Notes under the pieces: generated by a model
Told to the model about the DNA's origin: nothing
Database searches by the model: none
What the model saw: only the letters and a program-made list of their open reading frames with translations
Assembly: GCA_902626605.1 (NCBI GenBank)
Contig: CACOFZ010000009.1
Coordinates: 1-58,625, forward strand
Source: an uncultured PS1 clade bacterium
GTDB taxonomy: Bacteria; Pseudomonadota; Alphaproteobacteria; MED-G09
DNA: 58,625 nt
Direction: 5' to 3'
Translations under genes and position numbers: made by a program
In this document: positions 8,708 through 18,773 of the stretch, in pieces
How positions within the stretch are numbered: position 1 is the stretch's first letter
Layout of the letters: each line of letters begins with the position of its first letter

Positions 8708-9360
8708 CTTTTATTGTTGCAATAGATGGTGGTGCTGGTTCAGGAAAAGGAACAATAGCAAGAGGTATTTCAAAGAAATTTAATTTTTCTTATTTTGACA
8801 CTGGAATAATTTACAGAGGATTGGCTTTAAAAACTATAAGCAAATATGGTCAGGATTTTACAGATTTAAATGCTATTTCAGAGGCTAATATTTTTGATAT
8901 TAATTCTGTAAATGAGAGTGAAATTCGTAATCCAATAATTGATAAATATTCTTCGATTATAGCATCTATTCCAGATGTTAGAAAGATTGTAGTAAGCATT
9001 CAAAGAAACTTTAAGGAACAATCAAAGGATCATAAAGGAATTGTTGTTGATGGAAGAGATATTGGCACTATTATTTTTCCAAACGCAAACCTAAAATTAT
9101 TCATTTCTGCATCTTTAGAAGAGCGTGCAAAACGCAGATTTTCAGACTTTTTGGAAAAAAATCAGAAAATTTCCTATAATCAAGTAATAAAACAATTGCA
9201 AAAAAGGGATCAAAGAGATAAGGAAAGAAGCGTTGCACCATTAGTTGCGGCAAAAGATGCTCATCTTATTGATACTACTGGTATTAATATAGAAGATACA
9301 TTAGATATGGTTTCATCTCTAGTCATTAAAAAGTTTGATGACTATTGTGATATTTTATAA
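8704..9360 (+). CDS. cmk: Cytidylate kinase
   Basis: The 218-aa kinase phosphorylates (d)CMP to (d)CDP with ATP. The P-loop GGAGSGKGT lies at residues 9-17, followed by YFDTGIIYRGLA and the CMP-binding VVDGRDIGTIIFPNA. The LID region contains KRDQRDKERSVAPL, and DAHLIDTTG precedes the C terminus. The start overlaps the aroA stop in an ATGA, so the two are probably coupled. Length and motifs are normal. Confidence 0.95.
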   Translation: MTFIVAIDGGAGSGKGTIARGISKKFNFSYFDTGIIYRGLALKTISKYGQDFTDLNAISEANIFDINSVNESEIRNPIIDKYSSIIASIPDVRKIVVSIQRNFKEQSKDHKGIVVDGRDIGTIIFPNANLKLFISASLEERAKRRFSDFLEKNQKISYNQVIKQLQKRDQRDKERSVAPLVAAKDAHLIDTTGINIEDTLDMVSSLVIKKFDDYCDIL

Positions 9361-9377
9361 TTTAGGGAGATTAATAT

Positions 9378-11108
9378 TTGTCAAATTTAGTTGATTCAGT
9401 TCCAGAAAGTTCTCAAGAGGAATTTTCAAAACTTCTTGAAGAGAGCTTTGTTTCAAATGCTTGTGAAGAAGGTCAGGTTATTAAGGGTACAGTTGTAGGA
9501 ATAGAGTCCGATACAATTATAGTAGATGTTGGTATGAAAACTGAAGGTAGAATTCCATCGGAGGAATTCTCTGCTTCAGGAAAAGATCACAATTTGGAAA
9601 TTGGTGATGAAGTTGATGTATATCTCGAGAGAATAGAGAATGCTCTAGGTGATGCTGTTCTCTCAAGAGAAAAAGCAAGGCGAGAAGAAATTTGGACAAA
9701 CTTATTAGTATCTCAAAAAGAAAATACAATTGTTGAAGGGGTTATCAATGGCAAAGTTAAAGGTGGCTTTACAGTTGACTTAGATGGTGCTCAAGCCTTT
9801 CTTCCTGGAAGTCAAGTTGATGTCAGACCTATCAGAGATATGAAACCCTTAATGCATACATTACAAACTTTCCATATACTAAAAATGGATCGCAGAAGAG
9901 GAAATATCGTTGTTTCAAGAAAATCAGTACTATCTGAAAGTTTATCTATTGATAAAAATGAACTATTGGAGAAGGTTAAAGAGGGTGAAATAGTAGAGGG
10001 TATTGTTAAAAATATTACTGATTATGGAGCTTTTGTAGATTTAGGTGGAATTGACGGCCTTTTACACGTAACTGATATCTCTTGGAAAAGAATTAACAGT
10101 CCTGAGGAGGTTATTTCTGTTGGTGAAAAAATTAAGGTCTTAATTACTAAAGTTTCTGGTGAAAATATGCGTATTTCGCTAGGCATGAAGCAATTGCAAA
10201 ATGATCCTTGGATTGATGCGCAAGCAAACTATAGTGTCGGTGAGCGCTACAAAGGTAGAGTTACAAATATCGCCGATTATGGAGCTTTTGTGGAACTTGA
10301 GGGTGGAATTGAAGGACTGGTTCATGTTTCAGAAATGAGTTGGGTTTCAAAAATGCAAAATCCCAATAAGTATGTTGAGCAAAATCAAGAAGTTGAAGTA
10401 ATGGTTCTTGAAATAGATCCTGATAAAAAACGTTTATCTCTTGGTTTAAAACAATGTTTGGACAATCCTTGGGAAGATTTTGCTCAAAATAATCCTATTG
10501 GAACAAAATTAAAAGGCAAAATTCAAAATATTACTGATTTTGGTCTTTTTGTTAAAGTTAATGATGAGCTTGATGGTCTCGTCCATATGTCAGATGTTGA
10601 CTGGAGAAAGCAAGGTCCTGATGCAATTAAAGATTTCGAAGTCAATCAAGAAGTGGAAACTATTATTATTGATATTGATCCCTCAAAAGAGAGAATATCA
10701 CTTGGAATTAAACAACTTGATGATGATCCAATGGACTCTTTAGACCAAATAAAAAAGGGAACTGTTGTAACCTGTACAGTAGTTTCGTCTCAAGCTGCAG
10801 GAATTGATGTTGAGATAGGAGATAAAGTACCAGCTTTTATTAAAAGATCTGATCTTTCAAAGGATAAATCTGAGCAAATACCAGAAAGATTTGAGATAGG
10901 TCAAAAAGTGGATGCCAAAGTGACAAATTATGATCCTAAGTCTCGAAAAATATCACTATCAATTAGGGCTTTAGAAATATCAGATGAGAAAGAAGCCATT
11001 GAACAATATGGATCTAAGGACTCAGGTGCATCTCTTGGAGATATTCTTGGAGAAGCTCTAGATAAAAATTCGTCAGAAAAAAATAGTGATGAGGATAATA
11101 ATGATTAA
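9378..11108 (+). CDS. rpsA: 30S ribosomal protein S1
   Basis: The 576-aa protein has six OB-fold S1 domains, at roughly residues 32-100, 118-185, 203-271, 288-358, 375-444 and 462-530. Clear repeats are [35 protein letters not shown] and [18 protein letters not shown]1 delivers mRNA to the 30S subunit, which matters here because several downstream genes have weak ribosome binding sites. Translation starts at TTG 9378, seven bases after AGGGAGA. The acidic, Ser-rich tail overlaps ihfB by eight bases. Strongest repeats are domains 3-5, as is usual. Confidence 0.96.
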   Translation: MSNLVDSVPESSQEEFSKLLEESFVSNACEEGQVIKGTVVGIESDTIIVDVGMKTEGRIPSEEFSASGKDHNLEIGDEVDVYLERIENALGDAVLSREKARREEIWTNLLVSQKENTIVEGVINGKVKGGFTVDLDGAQAFLPGSQVDVRPIRDMKPLMHTLQTFHILKMDRRRGNIVVSRKSVLSESLSIDKNELLEKVKEGEIVEGIVKNITDYGAFVDLGGIDGLLHVTDISWKRINSPEEVISVGEKIKVLITKVSGENMRISLGMKQLQNDPWIDAQANYSVGERYKGRVTNIADYGAFVELEGGIEGLVHVSEMSWVSKMQNPNKYVEQNQEVEVMVLEIDPDKKRLSLGLKQCLDNPWEDFAQNNPIGTKLKGKIQNITDFGLFVKVNDELDGLVHMSDVDWRKQGPDAIKDFEVNQEVETIIIDIDPSKERISLGIKQLDDDPMDSLDQIKKGTVVTCTVVSSQAAGIDVEIGDKVPAFIKRSDLSKDKSEQIPERFEIGQKVDAKVTNYDPKSRKISLSIRALEISDEKEAIEQYGSKDSGASLGDILGEALDKNSSEKNSDEDNND

Positions 11109-11385
11109 GTCATCTTTAATTAAAAAACTTTTAAAAAACAATCCCCATTTAATTCAAAAAGATATTGAAATAATTGTTGATACAGTTCTTGAAAATATTG
11201 GTGAAACTTTATCAAGTAATGGTAGGGTTGAGATTAGAGGTTTTGGAACTTTTTCAGTTAGACATAGGAATGCTCGAAATGGAAGGAACCCAAAAACTGG
11301 AGAAAAAGTTGTAGTTCCAGCTAAGAATGTTCCAATGTTTAAACCCGGAAAAGGTGTAAGGGATAGACTTAACTATAAATCTTAA
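11101..11385 (+). CDS. ihfB: Integration host factor subunit beta
   Basis: This 94-aa nucleoid protein binds and sharply bends DNA together with IhfA. The product starts [11 protein letters not shown], the usual IHF-beta opening, so I place the start at ATG 11101 and not at GTG 11086 or ATG 11089. GAGGAT six bases upstream supports it. The DNA-binding arm region is complete: [23 protein letters not shown] and the Pro of [14 protein letters not shown]. The gene overlaps the end of rpsA, the conserved rpsA-ihfB arrangement. A 42-bp gap with a weak AT-only hairpin follows before pyrF. Confidence 0.93.
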   Translation: MIKSSLIKKLLKNNPHLIQKDIEIIVDTVLENIGETLSSNGRVEIRGFGTFSVRHRNARNGRNPKTGEKVVVPAKNVPMFKPGKGVRDRLNYKS

Positions 11386-11428
11386 TTCACTCTAATTAGT
11401 TTATAAAATTAAACTGCTAGGAGAAGTA

Positions 11429-12136
11429 ATGAATAAGATATTTAAAAATCCAATTATTCTCGCATTAGATTTTAACTCACTAACTAAAGCTCAATCAATT
11501 GTATCGGATTTAAGAAACCATATTGGCGGTGTAAAACTTGGTATGGAATTTTTTAATTCTTTTGGACCTGATGGTGTTAAAGAGATTTCAAAGTATGGTA
11601 TCCCAATTTTTTTAGATTTAAAACTCCATGATATTCCCGTAACGGTCTACAAAACAGTTAGGAAATTAATGGAGTTAGATATTGCAATAATTAATGTTCA
11701 TTCATCTGGTGGAAGGGAAATGTTAGAGGCGGCTGCAAAGGCTAGAGGTGAGTTTAACGATAAATCAACAAAACTAATTGCGGTAACTGTTCTGACAAGC
11801 TTAGATAACAAAGATATAAAGGAAATTGGTTTTAATGATAACAGTGAAGATCTTGTTCTTAGACTTGCCTCCCTAGCTAAAGATTCTGGATTAGACGGGG
11901 TTGTTTGTTCGGCAAAAGAAATTTCATTAATAAAAAATAAATTTGGAAAAAATTTTATTTTAGTTGTTCCTGGAATTAGATTAGAGGAAGATAATAAAAA
12001 TGATCAAAAAAGAGTAATGAGTCCAAAAAAAGCTATTGATGCAGGGGCTGATCTATTAGTTATCGGTAGACCAATAACGGATTCAAAAGATCCAAAAAAA
12101 GCTATTGATAATATTCTTAAAAATATAAAACAATGA
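11429..12136 (+). CDS. pyrF: Orotidine 5'-phosphate decarboxylase
   Basis: The enzyme converts OMP to UMP, the last step of de novo pyrimidine synthesis. The 235-aa TIM barrel has the catalytic signature FLDLKLHDIPVTV (Asp-Lys-x-x-Asp) near residues 64-76. ALDF at the N terminus, VHSSGGREML, VVPGIRLE and LVIGRPITDSKDP complete the active site. CTAGGAGAAG provides a strong ribosome binding site. The stop overlaps the trpF start (ATGA), which places pyrF at the head of the trpFBA-accD-folC run. Confidence 0.95.
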   Translation: MNKIFKNPIILALDFNSLTKAQSIVSDLRNHIGGVKLGMEFFNSFGPDGVKEISKYGIPIFLDLKLHDIPVTVYKTVRKLMELDIAIINVHSSGGREMLEAAAKARGEFNDKSTKLIAVTVLTSLDNKDIKEIGFNDNSEDLVLRLASLAKDSGLDGVVCSAKEISLIKNKFGKNFILVVPGIRLEEDNKNDQKRVMSPKKAIDAGADLLVIGRPITDSKDPKKAIDNILKNIKQ

Positions 12137-12795
12137 CAATAAAGATCAAAATATGTGGTTTATCGTCTCAAGAGCAAATAGAGATGGTTAGAGTCTCCGG
12201 AGCTGAAATGTGTGGTTTTATATTTGCAGATCCTAGTCCTAGAAGAATTGAGCCGGAATATGCTGAGAGAAATTTTTTTTCTAAAGCGGCGAGTGATATT
12301 GAGAGAGTTGCGGTTTTTGTTGACGCTGATAGTAATTATATTGAACGCTGTGTTGCCTCAGTAAAAGCAAATCTAATTCAATTACACGGTGATGAAACAA
12401 TTGATAGATGTGTAGAAATAAAAAATTCTTTTGGGCTACCTATTATTAAAGCTTTTGGAATATCAAATGAATTAGATCTGGCTTCATCTGAAAGATATTG
12501 TGATGTAGTAGATTATTTCCTCTTTGATGCAAAACCTGATATTGGTCTAAATAAGCAAAGAGGTGGGCTTAATAAGACATTCGATTGGTCAATTTTAGAG
12601 AATTGGAAGGGTGGTGATTATTATTTATCAGGCGGATTAAATGAGGATAATATAAATGATGCAATTAAATTTTCTAGCGCATCTGTAATTGATGTTTCTT
12701 CAGGCGTTGAAAATGAACCCGGGTCAAAAGATAAAGAAAAAATTAATAATTTTGTTAAAATAACTAGAATGGCTTACGAAAGAAAAAATGACTAA
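12133..12795 (+). CDS. trpF: Phosphoribosylanthranilate isomerase
   Basis: The enzyme performs the Amadori rearrangement of PRA to CdRP in tryptophan synthesis. The N-terminal [12 protein letters not shown] holds the catalytic Cys, AVFVDAD and IQLHGDE follow, and the C-terminal half has the catalytic Asp in YFLFDAKP and the phosphate loop LSGGLNEDN / [14 protein letters not shown]. At 220 aa it is a normal monofunctional form, not fused to trpC. It overlaps pyrF by four and trpB by eight bases, so the three are probably translated together. trpE, trpG, trpD and trpC are absent here, as in alphaproteobacteria with split trp genes. Confidence 0.95.
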   Translation: MTIKIKICGLSSQEQIEMVRVSGAEMCGFIFADPSPRRIEPEYAERNFFSKAASDIERVAVFVDADSNYIERCVASVKANLIQLHGDETIDRCVEIKNSFGLPIIKAFGISNELDLASSERYCDVVDYFLFDAKPDIGLNKQRGGLNKTFDWSILENWKGGDYYLSGGLNEDNINDAIKFSSASVIDVSSGVENEPGSKDKEKINNFVKITRMAYERKND

Positions 12796-13993
12796 AAATA
12801 CTTATAAAGATAAACCAGATGCTTCAGGGAATTTTGGTGACTTTGGAGGGCGCTATGTAGCGGAAACCCTTATGCCTTTGATATTAGATCTTGAAAAGGC
12901 TTACAATGATGCAAAAAATGATATCTCATTTATTGAAGAGAGGGAAAGTTTTGCAAAAGACTATATTGGAAGAGAAAGCCCTCTATATTTTGCCGAAAGA
13001 CTTACCGATTATGCTAATGGTGCAAAAATTTATTTTAAACGTGATGAGTTAAATCATACAGGAAGTCATAAAATAAATAACTGCCTTGGTCAGATACTTT
13101 TAGCAAAAAAGATGGGTAAAACTCGTATAATTGCTGAAACTGGAGCCGGTCAACATGGAGTTGCGGTAGCAACAGTTTGTGCAAGATTTGGATTACCATG
13201 TGTCATTTATATGGGTAAAACCGACATTGAAAGGCAAAAACCAAATGTTTTTAAAATAAAATTATTAGGTGGTGAAGTTGTTCCTGTATCATCAGGTAAT
13301 GGTACTCTCAAGGATGCTATGAATGAAGCATTAAGAGATTGGGTTTCTAATGTAGATGATACTTTTTATATTATTGGAACAGCTGCTGGTCCTCATCCTT
13401 ATCCACAATTAGTTCGAGATTTTCAATCTGTAATTGGGGAAGAGGCAAAAAAACAAATTAAAATTAAAGAAGGACGAAATCCAGATTTTCTAGTTGCCTG
13501 TATAGGCGGAGGCTCAAATGCATTGGGTTTATTTTATCCTTTTCTTGATGACGATGTTAAGATGTATGGTGTAGAGGCTGCAGGCAGGGGACTTGAAACC
13601 GATGAACACGCTGCATCCTTATCTAAAGGAAAACCAGGAGTTCTTCACGGTAATAAAACTTATTTACTTCAAAATAATGATGGTCAAATTACTGAAGGGC
13701 ATTCAATTTCTGCAGGGCTTGATTACCCAGGAATAGGACCAGAACATTCATGGCTTAAAGATATAAAAAGAGTAGAGTATGTCTCTGCAACTGATGATGA
13801 AGCACTGGATGCCTTTCAAATATGCTCTAAGTTAGAAGGAATTATTCCTGCGCTTGAACCCTCACACGCTCTATCATTTACTTTAAAATTAGCAAAAGAA
13901 AATTCTAAGGATAAAATTATAATTATGAATATGTGTGGTAGAGGGGATAAAGACGTATTTGCCATAGCTGATTTTTTAGGGATAGAGATTTAA
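12788..13993 (+). CDS. trpB: Tryptophan synthase beta subunit
   Basis: The PLP enzyme condenses indole with serine. Motifs in order: [15 protein letters not shown] at residues 15-30, the PLP Lys in [21 protein letters not shown] (catalytic Glu), [11 protein letters not shown], the phosphate cradle [10 protein letters not shown], and [31 protein letters not shown] near the C terminus binds the pyridine nitrogen. Length 401 is standard. Overlap with trpA at TAATG suggests coupled, stoichiometric synthesis of the alpha2-beta2 complex. Confidence 0.97.
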   Translation: MTKNTYKDKPDASGNFGDFGGRYVAETLMPLILDLEKAYNDAKNDISFIEERESFAKDYIGRESPLYFAERLTDYANGAKIYFKRDELNHTGSHKINNCLGQILLAKKMGKTRIIAETGAGQHGVAVATVCARFGLPCVIYMGKTDIERQKPNVFKIKLLGGEVVPVSSGNGTLKDAMNEALRDWVSNVDDTFYIIGTAAGPHPYPQLVRDFQSVIGEEAKKQIKIKEGRNPDFLVACIGGGSNALGLFYPFLDDDVKMYGVEAAGRGLETDEHAASLSKGKPGVLHGNKTYLLQNNDGQITEGHSISAGLDYPGIGPEHSWLKDIKRVEYVSATDDEALDAFQICSKLEGIIPALEPSHALSFTLKLAKENSKDKIIIMNMCGRGDKDVFAIADFLGIEI

Positions 13994-14808
13994 TGTCTTC
14001 ACGCATATCAAATGTTTTTAAGAGTCTCAGATTAAATAAACGTTCTGCATTTATACCTTATATTACTGCTGGTGATCCTGATATAGAACTCTCTCAGATG
14101 ATACTAGAATCTCTTCCTATAGGAGGAGCAGATATTATTGAAATCGGTATGCCATTCTCTGATCCAATGGCGGACGGTCCTTCGATACAAGAGTCTTCAT
14201 TGCGTTCATTAAATAATGGTCATGATATGAATAAAACATTTATGATGATTGAGAGATTCAGAATCAAAGATAAAGAAACACCGATAGTTTTAATGGGTTA
14301 TTTTAATCCAATTCTTCAATTTGGCGTAAAATCATTTATAAATAGATGTGAGGAAGTTGGTGTTGATGGTTTAATCGTTGTTGATCTTCCAATTGAGCAT
14401 AGTGATGAAATATGCATTCCAGCTCAAAAATCTGGAATAGATTTTATTAATTTCATAACCCCTACTACAAACAAAGAAAGATTAAAACAAATATTGAATG
14501 TAAGCTCAGGTTTTCTTTACTTTGTTTCTATAGCCGGAATAACAGGAACAAAAGCACCTGATAATAAAATTATTGAAAAATTAATAAAAAATGTAAAACA
14601 AAATACCGATTTACCTATTGGTGTAGGATTTGGTATCAAAAGCTCTTCTCAAGTTAGAGAGATTTCTAATTTCTCAGATGCTATTGTCGTTGGATCTGCG
14701 ATAGTAAACGAAATTGACTCATTGAAAACTAAAAATTTTGATAATGATTTGATAGTTAAAAATATGATAGATTTTCTTTTAGAGTTATCAAATCCTTTAA
14801 AAGGTTAG
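13993..14808 (+). CDS. trpA: Tryptophan synthase alpha subunit
   Basis: The 271-aa TIM barrel cleaves indole-3-glycerol phosphate and channels indole to TrpB. Catalytic Glu and Asp are present in IEIGMPFSDPMADGP and VDGLIVVDLPIEH; YITAGDPD and the phosphate loop VGFGIKSSSQVRE are intact. The start overlaps the trpB stop by one base. Downstream the spacing to accD is ten bases, continuing the conserved alphaproteobacterial trpFBA-accD-folC order. Confidence 0.96.
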   Translation: MSSRISNVFKSLRLNKRSAFIPYITAGDPDIELSQMILESLPIGGADIIEIGMPFSDPMADGPSIQESSLRSLNNGHDMNKTFMMIERFRIKDKETPIVLMGYFNPILQFGVKSFINRCEEVGVDGLIVVDLPIEHSDEICIPAQKSGIDFINFITPTTNKERLKQILNVSSGFLYFVSIAGITGTKAPDNKIIEKLIKNVKQNTDLPIGVGFGIKSSSQVREISNFSDAIVVGSAIVNEIDSLKTKNFDNDLIVKNMIDFLLELSNPLKG

Positions 14809-14818
14809 GGAGTCAAAA

Positions 14819-15673
14819 GTGAATTGGTTTAAAAATATTGTTCCACCCGGAATTAAAAAGATTTTTAAAAAAAGAGATGTACCCGATAATCTCTGGCTGA
14901 AGTGTACTGCATGCGACTCAATGATTTTCCACACTGATGCCGAGGAGAGTTTATTCGTATGCCCCGAATGTGACTATCATTTAAAGGTATCAGCCGAAAT
15001 AAGATTTTCCCAATTATTAGATGAGGGGTCAATTTCATATATTGATTGTCCTGAGGTACCAACGGATCCATTAAAATTCCGAGATCAAAAAAAATATATT
15101 GATCGTATTAAAGATGCGAGAGCTAAAACGGGGAAAAAAGATTCAATTTTAATTGGTTCCGGCAAGATTAATTCAGCTAACGTTGTGATCGCTGTTCATG
15201 ACTTTTCTTTTATGGGTGGTTCCCTTGGAATGGCTGCTGGAGAAAGCATTATTTTAGCAATAGAGACGGCACTTAATAAAAAATGTCCTTTTATTTTGTG
15301 TGCATCATCTGGAGGTGCAAGAATGCAAGAAGGAATTCTTTCATTGATGCAAATGCCAAGGACTACAGTTATGCTGCAATCACTTAGAGAGGAAAGATTG
15401 CCTTATATTGTTGTATTAACCAACCCTACTACTGGAGGAGTTACTGCATCTTATGCTATGTTAGGTGATATTCATATTGCTGAACCAAAAGCACTAATTG
15501 GATTTGCTGGGCCAAGGGTCATTGGTAATACAATTAATGAAAGTTTACCTGATGGTTTTCAAAAGTCCGAATACCTTTTGGAACATGGAATGGTCGATAT
15601 GGTTGTTCATAGGAAGGATTTAAAATCAACAATTTCAAAAATAATTAATATATTGATAAATGAAAGCAATTAA
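14819..15673 (+). CDS. accD: Acetyl-CoA carboxylase carboxyltransferase beta subunit
   Basis: With AccA it transfers carboxyl from carboxybiotin to acetyl-CoA, the first committed step of fatty-acid synthesis. A four-Cys zinc ribbon lies near residues 28-50 (CTACD and CPECD). The carboxyltransferase fold carries VHDFSFMGGSLGMAAGE, ASSGGARMQEG and TNPTTGGVTASYA, with AEPKALIGFAGPRVI further on. The start is GTG 14819, preceded by TAGGGAG. The 284-residue length is slightly short but complete. It shares its transcript with trpA and probably folC. Confidence 0.96.
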   Translation: MNWFKNIVPPGIKKIFKKRDVPDNLWLKCTACDSMIFHTDAEESLFVCPECDYHLKVSAEIRFSQLLDEGSISYIDCPEVPTDPLKFRDQKKYIDRIKDARAKTGKKDSILIGSGKINSANVVIAVHDFSFMGGSLGMAAGESIILAIETALNKKCPFILCASSGGARMQEGILSLMQMPRTTVMLQSLREERLPYIVVLTNPTTGGVTASYAMLGDIHIAEPKALIGFAGPRVIGNTINESLPDGFQKSEYLLEHGMVDMVVHRKDLKSTISKIINILINESN

Positions 15674-15690
15674 TTAAAGTTTTACTAAAA

Positions 15691-16965
15691 ATGATTATTG
15701 AAGATTATTTTTATGAAAAATTTATAGAGAACCCTGAAAAAGGGACAGATAGAATTTTTAATTTTCTTTCAAAAATTCATCATCCTCAAAAAAAATTAAA
15801 AAATATCATTCATGTTGCAGGTACGAATGGTAAAGGTTCAACAATCGAGTTTTTAAGATCATGTCTAACTTATAATCAATTATCATCAAATGTTTTTACC
15901 TCTCCACATTTATTAAAAATAAATGAGAGGTTTATTATTAATGATAAAATAATTGATGATAATTTATTATCTTCAGTCATAGAAAATTGTTTGCATTTCT
16001 GCTCTGATCAGGAATTATCCTTCTTTGAATTTATAACTGCATGTGCTTTTGAGCTATTTTCTAAAAATATTTCAGATTTTAATATTATTGAGGTTGGGAT
16101 TGGTGGATTACATGATCCCACGAATATTATTTCTGAGAAAGAATTAAGTATTATAACAACAATTTCTTATGATCATGAAGATCTTCTTGGAGGTGATTTA
16201 GAGATGATTGCTGAGGAAAAGTTAGGTATTATTCCTAATAATGGCTATGTAATTTTTGGACCTCAATGCAATTCTTTGAAAAAAATTATTCATAAAAATT
16301 TAGCTGAAAAAAATGCTAAGGGTTTCTTTTATGAAAAGGATTGGCTTGTCGAGAAAGATGATGACTTGATAATTTACAAAGATAAATTTGGAAGATTAGA
16401 ATTTAATTTATTGGGGTTAAATGGTGATTATCAGATTTTTAATGCAGGCCTGTGTATTGCAGCTCTTAGGTTACTAAAACAGAAGAATAAAATTAGCATA
16501 AATGATGAGAGTATAATTAATGGTTTAAAAAATGCTCAATTACACGGAAGACTGAATGAGTTAACTGGAAATACAAAAAGTTGGATTAATAAGAGTTCTG
16601 AAATTTTGATTGATGGGTGCCATAACCCCTCTGCTGCAAAAGTTATTAGCAATGAAATGATAAAAAAAAATAATAAAGATAGGAAGGATTTATTAATTAT
16701 TCTAGGGATTAAAAAGAATAAAAATTTAGACGATTTTATAATAAAGTTTAATGAAATAGCTAAAGAAATAACTTTTGTTCCAATTGAAGGAAATATCTCT
16801 TCTTCTCTTCTAGATCTAAGAAATAAAAAATTATTTAAGAATACTATTTTAAAAGAAGCATCTTCTCTTAAAGAGGCAATAATGAGTTATTCAAAGTATG
16901 AAAATTCTAGAATATTAATCTGTGGTTCTTTGTATTTAGTATCTGAAGCTTTAAGAATTGATTAG
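15691..16965 (+). CDS. folC: Folylpolyglutamate / dihydrofolate synthase
   Basis: This Mur-ligase-like ATPase adds glutamate to dihydropteroate and/or folates. Residues 40-52 contain the P-loop HVAGTNGKGST, FTSPHLLKINERF follows, EVGIGGLHDPTN binds metal and DGCHNPSAAK marks the C-terminal domain. The second half is Lys/Asn-rich, reflecting the AT-rich coding. The ATG at 15691 lacks a strong Shine-Dalgarno and sits 17 bases after accD. Its stop overlaps the convergent trxA by four bases. Confidence 0.92.
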   Translation: MIIEDYFYEKFIENPEKGTDRIFNFLSKIHHPQKKLKNIIHVAGTNGKGSTIEFLRSCLTYNQLSSNVFTSPHLLKINERFIINDKIIDDNLLSSVIENCLHFCSDQELSFFEFITACAFELFSKNISDFNIIEVGIGGLHDPTNIISEKELSIITTISYDHEDLLGGDLEMIAEEKLGIIPNNGYVIFGPQCNSLKKIIHKNLAEKNAKGFFYEKDWLVEKDDDLIIYKDKFGRLEFNLLGLNGDYQIFNAGLCIAALRLLKQKNKISINDESIINGLKNAQLHGRLNELTGNTKSWINKSSEILIDGCHNPSAAKVISNEMIKKNNKDRKDLLIILGIKKNKNLDDFIIKFNEIAKEITFVPIEGNISSSLLDLRNKKLFKNTILKEASSLKEAIMSYSKYENSRILICGSLYLVSEALRID

Positions 16966-17282
16966 CTATTTTCTTTTATCCAATCCTTCAGCTCTTGCCT
17001 TGGTAAGGCTCCAACCTTTGTATCCTTTAATTCTCCATTTGAGAATAACATAAGTGTTGGAATGCTTCTGACCCCATAGTTTGTTGGTGTTCTGGGATTC
17101 TCGTCAATGTTTACTTTTGCTATGGTTATTTTGAAATCAGAGTCTGTAGCTATTTCCTCGAGAATGGGGCTTACTTGTTTGCATGGGCCACACCACTCTG
17201 CCCAAAAATCGACTAAACACAATCCTTCATTTTCTATGATGGTATTTTGAAATTCTTCATCTGTAACATTTATTAAGCTCAT
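16962..17282 (-). CDS. trxA: Thioredoxin 1
   Basis: The 106-aa redox protein has the active site FWAEWCGPCKQ and the cis-Pro loop VRSIPTLMLF. I place the start at ATG 17282 (product MSLINVTDEEF), since TTGGAGA just upstream is its ribosome binding site; the longer TTG 17294 reading would consume that site. In alphaproteobacteria trxA usually lies between folC and addA. Here folC is convergent with a four-base overlap and the next upstream gene is an exonuclease I-like protein instead of addAB. Confidence 0.95.
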   Translation of the reverse strand: MSLINVTDEEFQNTIIENEGLCLVDFWAEWCGPCKQVSPILEEIATDSDFKITIAKVNIDENPRTPTNYGVRSIPTLMLFSNGELKDTKVGALPRQELKDWIKENS

Positions 17283-17344
17283 TATAATCTCCAAGAATCA
17301 ATATTATTAAGCTAAGAAAGTCCCTTCATTGATGCAAGTATTTT

Positions 17345-18772
17345 TTACTTTAAATCATCATAAAGTTTTAAAAGAAATTCTTTGTACCCACCCAAGCTTT
17401 TACCAATATCCTTGTGTGAATTTTTTTCCAAATGATCCTCTTGTTCACATTGTCTTATATTTTCTAAAGCTGTAGGAATTGTAACCCAACTTTCACCAGA
17501 AATATGCTTTCCATATGGTCTTTGTTTTGGACCAATACTGATCCATCTTTTTTTTATTTCATTAATTATATTTCCATATGCTAGATCATCTAATACTTCT
17601 GGGGCATTATCAAAAATAATTCTTTGCGCAATTCTTTTTGATCTCTTATCTTTAAATTTAGTCTGTACTTTTTTATCCCAAGTCTCAGCCTTATGGAAAT
17701 TTACCCAAGCATCTTTATCTTTATATGATGGAAAGCCAAACATTTGCTGTTCAAGGTATTCTTCATCTTTTTCAGGCCAAATTGTCAAATTAGATAAATT
17801 ATCCTCAATAAGAAGTTTAATTTCATCTATCTCATTTTTAGGTGGAAGAGAGAAGTTTATAGGTAAATCAAACCAGCTAGCATCTAATACAATTTGTTTC
17901 ATTGTAGTATAAGCTTTCCCATGTAACCAGTTTGGAAGAGTTTTTGTTTCTCCTTTTCCTACTTTTTTAATTTGATTTCTATTTTTTTCAATAAGCCCAC
18001 CTTCATTATGATACTTTAAAAGGTCAATTGAAAACCAAGTTTTTTTATCCCTTTGATAAACTGGTAGCATTGGATTTATTTCTTTCTCATTGTATCTATA
18101 TCTTATCCAAACTGCCTCTTTGCTAAAAATATCTTGCCTGGCAAACTCACTAAACATTCTAGTTCTTAGATTCCAAAAATCTGGACAATTTTCTTTAATT
18201 ACATTCAATAATCTTACTGTTGCTTTTACATCACTATCAGCTTGATGCCAAATTAAAGAGGTATCATTAGGAAAACTTTCCTTGTAAACATTTTCTAGGA
18301 CATGGCTGAAGACTATTTCTTTCTTATCTTTTTTAATTCTTTCTTTTGTTGGAATTTTAATTATGTCTGGATAAATAACAGAGGCCAGGGATATAAAAGG
18401 TAATGCGTCACAAAATACTCTTCCTTCATTTCTATAACTCCATGGATTTAAACCATTGTTAAAGAGTGACTGCTCTAAAACATCTAAATCATATGAATGG
18501 TTCCAAGCCCAAATTACATCATAATCATACATATCACTTAAAATATTAGGCAATATATTGTATAGAGTTTCTCCCTCTCTTGCTTTCTTCCAAGACGTAT
18601 TGGTATTATAAAATGCCATAGGGCCAGGTAGCTCATAATCAGGAATCTTAATGTCATATCTTTTAAGACTTTCTTCATCATCTAAGTCTGCAATAGCTAT
18701 TTCGTGGGGGTATTTCCAGCCTTTGTTAAGACCATTAGTTTCCCAGTCATAAACGCAATCTTTTTCTTCCAA
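17345..18772 (-). CDS. sbcB: Exonuclease I-like DEDDh 3'-5' exonuclease
   Basis: The 475-aa protein has the three exonuclease motifs: YDWETNG (Asp and Glu), WNHSYDLDVLEQ and WHQADSDVKATVRLL (His-x-Ala-3-Asp type). These cover residues 1-200. The C-terminal half parallels the E. coli ExoI SH3-like and helical domains, for example MLPVYQRDKKTWFSIDL, EQQMFGFPSYKDKDAW and KRIAQRIIFDNAPEVLDD. ExoI degrades single-stranded DNA in mismatch repair and recombination. The start is TTG 18772, supported by GAGGAAA from the end of tsaE. It occupies the place where alphaproteobacteria usually carry addA-addB. The family is well supported; the symbol is by analogy. Confidence 0.7.
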   Translation of the reverse strand: MEEKDCVYDWETNGLNKGWKYPHEIAIADLDDEESLKRYDIKIPDYELPGPMAFYNTNTSWKKAREGETLYNILPNILSDMYDYDVIWAWNHSYDLDVLEQSLFNNGLNPWSYRNEGRVFCDALPFISLASVIYPDIIKIPTKERIKKDKKEIVFSHVLENVYKESFPNDTSLIWHQADSDVKATVRLLNVIKENCPDFWNLRTRMFSEFARQDIFSKEAVWIRYRYNEKEINPMLPVYQRDKKTWFSIDLLKYHNEGGLIEKNRNQIKKVGKGETKTLPNWLHGKAYTTMKQIVLDASWFDLPINFSLPPKNEIDEIKLLIEDNLSNLTIWPEKDEEYLEQQMFGFPSYKDKDAWVNFHKAETWDKKVQTKFKDKRSKRIAQRIIFDNAPEVLDDLAYGNIINEIKKRWISIGPKQRPYGKHISGESWVTIPTALENIRQCEQEDHLEKNSHKDIGKSLGGYKEFLLKLYDDLK

Positions 18773-18773
18773 C

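Noticed and set aside
11398-11415. Hairpin AGTTTA/TAAACT between ihfB and pyrF as a terminator
   Set aside because: All-AT-weighted 6-bp stem without a T tract; more likely chance.
11101-12136. Repeated sequence AAAAAAGCTATTGAT in the 3' part of pyrF
   Set aside because: The two copies encode KKAID in successive helices of the enzyme and are explained by coding similarity in AT-rich DNA.
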